The notes beneath the pieces are model-generated. The model did no database searches, was not told the origin of the DNA, and saw only the letters and a program-made list of their open reading frames with translations. Made by a program: the position numbers and the translations under genes. A stretch of 24,858 nucleotides of DNA from JAIVHC01 sp049975505 (lineage in GTDB: Bacteria > Desulfobacterota > Desulfuromonadia > Desulfuromonadales > Desulfuromonadaceae): contig JBNGCY010000035.1 of assembly GCA_049975505.1 (NCBI GenBank), positions 1 through 24,858 of the forward strand. Reading direction: 5' to 3'. Shown one piece after another: positions 24,233-24,858 of the stretch; within the stretch, counting starts at the first letter, position 1; each line of letters begins with the position of its first letter.

Positions 24233-24580
24233 ATGCGTCAGTACGCTTTGTTTGTTTTCAACGGCGAGCCCATGTGTTTTATTCATGTGCTTCTGAATGC
24301 CCTGGATATGAGGCAAAGAGGGGATGCAGTGCAGATTGTGCTTGAGGGGGCTTCAGTTAAACTGATCCCGCAACTGTATCAGAAAGACGACCCACAGTAC
24401 GCCTTGTGGAATAAATGTCTGGATAGCAATCTGGTTGCCGGAGCGTGTAAGGCCTGCTCCAATAAGCTTGGCACTTTAGAAGCAGCGCAGAAGTATGGCC
24501 TGCCGTTACTTGCAGACATGTCCGGCCATCCGGCAATAGCAGGATTCAGAGAGCAGGGGTATGAGGTGATTACATTTTGA
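24233..24580 (+). CDS. DsrE-family small cytoplasmic protein
   Basis: A 115-residue protein with the alternating strand-helix pattern of the DsrE/DsrF-like fold: YALFVFNGEPMCFIHVLLNAL, then AVQIVLEGASVKLIP, then the central GACKACSNKLG and PLLADMSGHPAIAGF. The two cysteines in CKAC (72 and 75) mark the subgroup of DsrE-like proteins seen in many anaerobes, and Cys15 and Cys62 are extra. Relatives take part in sulfur transfer, but this subgroup has no agreed role. The ATG at 24233 is chosen over an upstream in-frame GTG (24203) because GGAGG lies five bases before it. The gene is divergent from the psd operon, with only 138 bp between starts. Confidence 0.85.
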   Translation: MRQYALFVFNGEPMCFIHVLLNALDMRQRGDAVQIVLEGASVKLIPQLYQKDDPQYALWNKCLDSNLVAGACKACSNKLGTLEAAQKYGLPLLADMSGHPAIAGFREQGYEVITF

Positions 24581-24599
24581 TCCTTTTGCGTCCCCAAAA

Positions 24600-24649
24600 G
24601 CCTGACTACGTTTATCTGTAGTCGGGCATATTTCGGGTATGTTTTTTTT
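24600..24649 (+). terminator. candidate terminator after the DsrE-family gene
   Basis: A 10-bp stem with one wobble pair (24600-24609 with 24618-24627, arms GCCTGACTAC and GTAGTCGGGC) and an 8-nt loop lies 20 bp after the stop. The T-run (about 24642-24649) starts some 14 nt beyond the stem, later than in an ideal rho-independent terminator. Confidence 0.55.
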
Positions 24650-24858
24650 GTAACTTCACCTGCCAGTCCAAAGGCCGCCATCCTCGATTTTTCGGAGGCT
24701 AAAATCGCTCAATTTTACAAATGGGGGGAGTAGTTACCAAAAAAATGAACATAAAATCCAAGATTCTCTTCCCGCAGTCGGGTCGTTGGCGCCGCAGTTT
24801 GACAACCCAAGTTTAACACCCACAAAAAAATAAGTCTGCATATCAGGTAGTTATCCTG
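24650..24858. other. about 200 bp at the window end without a convincing gene
   Basis: The stretch has one small hairpin, CGATTTT (24685-24691) with AAAATCG (24701-24707), whose 9-nt loop contains CGGAGG, a Shine-Dalgarno-like sequence. A 31-codon ORF runs from ATG 24721 to TAA 24816 (an internal ATG at 24745 gives MNIKSKILF, similar to starts of some sensor proteins), but it is too short and isolated to call a gene. It could be the leader of a gene that begins beyond the window. Confidence 0.35.

Noticed and set aside
24379..24681. 100-residue minus-strand ORF with start MAAFGLAGEVTKKT
   Set aside because: It reads through the candidate terminator hairpin and then antisense to the DsrE-family gene; no Shine-Dalgarno and no conserved motif.
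1..24858. CRISPR array, tRNA, rRNA, insertion sequence or prophage genes
   Set aside because: I looked for regularly spaced repeats, tRNA-like cloverleaf sequences, transposase motifs and phage structural genes and saw none in the window.

Overview
The window is a stretch of a Gram-negative-type bacterial chromosome with moderate GC, Shine-Dalgarno sites before most genes, and tight operons with 4-bp ATGA overlaps. The lifestyle looks anaerobic or at least metabolically flexible, because the respiratory operon encodes a complex I that lacks its NADH-oxidising module. The phylum cannot be fixed from sequence alone. A class II, Escherichia coli-like IlvC, a pyruvoyl phosphatidylserine decarboxylase and a 'NuoABCDHIJK plus several antiporters' operon would fit several lineages (for example PVC-group or former deltaproteobacterial groups); this is inference.

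Layout. Positions 1-68 hold the last codons of a P-type ATPase that resembles the copper-exporter tail. It is followed by a 529-residue exported protein of unknown role (116-1705). A two-sided terminator (about 1802-1841) separates these from a minus-strand pair: a class I/II PLP aminotransferase (start 5223), then transketolase (1880-3874). A non-coding stretch of about 580 bp (5224-5807) carries the likely promoter of the nuo operon.

Positions 5808-17381 form one plus-strand operon: nuoA, B, C, D, H, I, J, K, an MrpD/NuoM-like antiporter subunit, an 82-residue two-helix membrane protein, a second antiporter subunit with a NuoL-like C-terminal lateral helix, then nuoM and nuoN. nuoE, nuoF and nuoG are absent. 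The peripheral arm keeps the quinone-site subunits and three Fe-S clusters (N6a, N6b, N2), so an unknown donor such as ferredoxin or another dehydrogenase must feed it. Four antiporter-like subunits, rather than the usual three, are encoded in the membrane arm. The operon ends at a strong two-sided terminator (17402-17440).

On the minus strand next comes ilvC (branched-chain amino-acid synthesis), with a leader rich in perfect palindromes. Further on is a four-gene minus-strand operon, read from 24094 down to 19129: an unrecognised 813-residue soluble protein, a phosphatidylserine decarboxylase homologue, an Lgt-like integral membrane protein and a small DUF2062-type membrane protein. This looks like an envelope-lipid cluster. 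Divergently from it, a small DsrE-family protein (24233-24580) is transcribed on the plus strand, followed by a hairpin and about 200 bp without a convincing gene.
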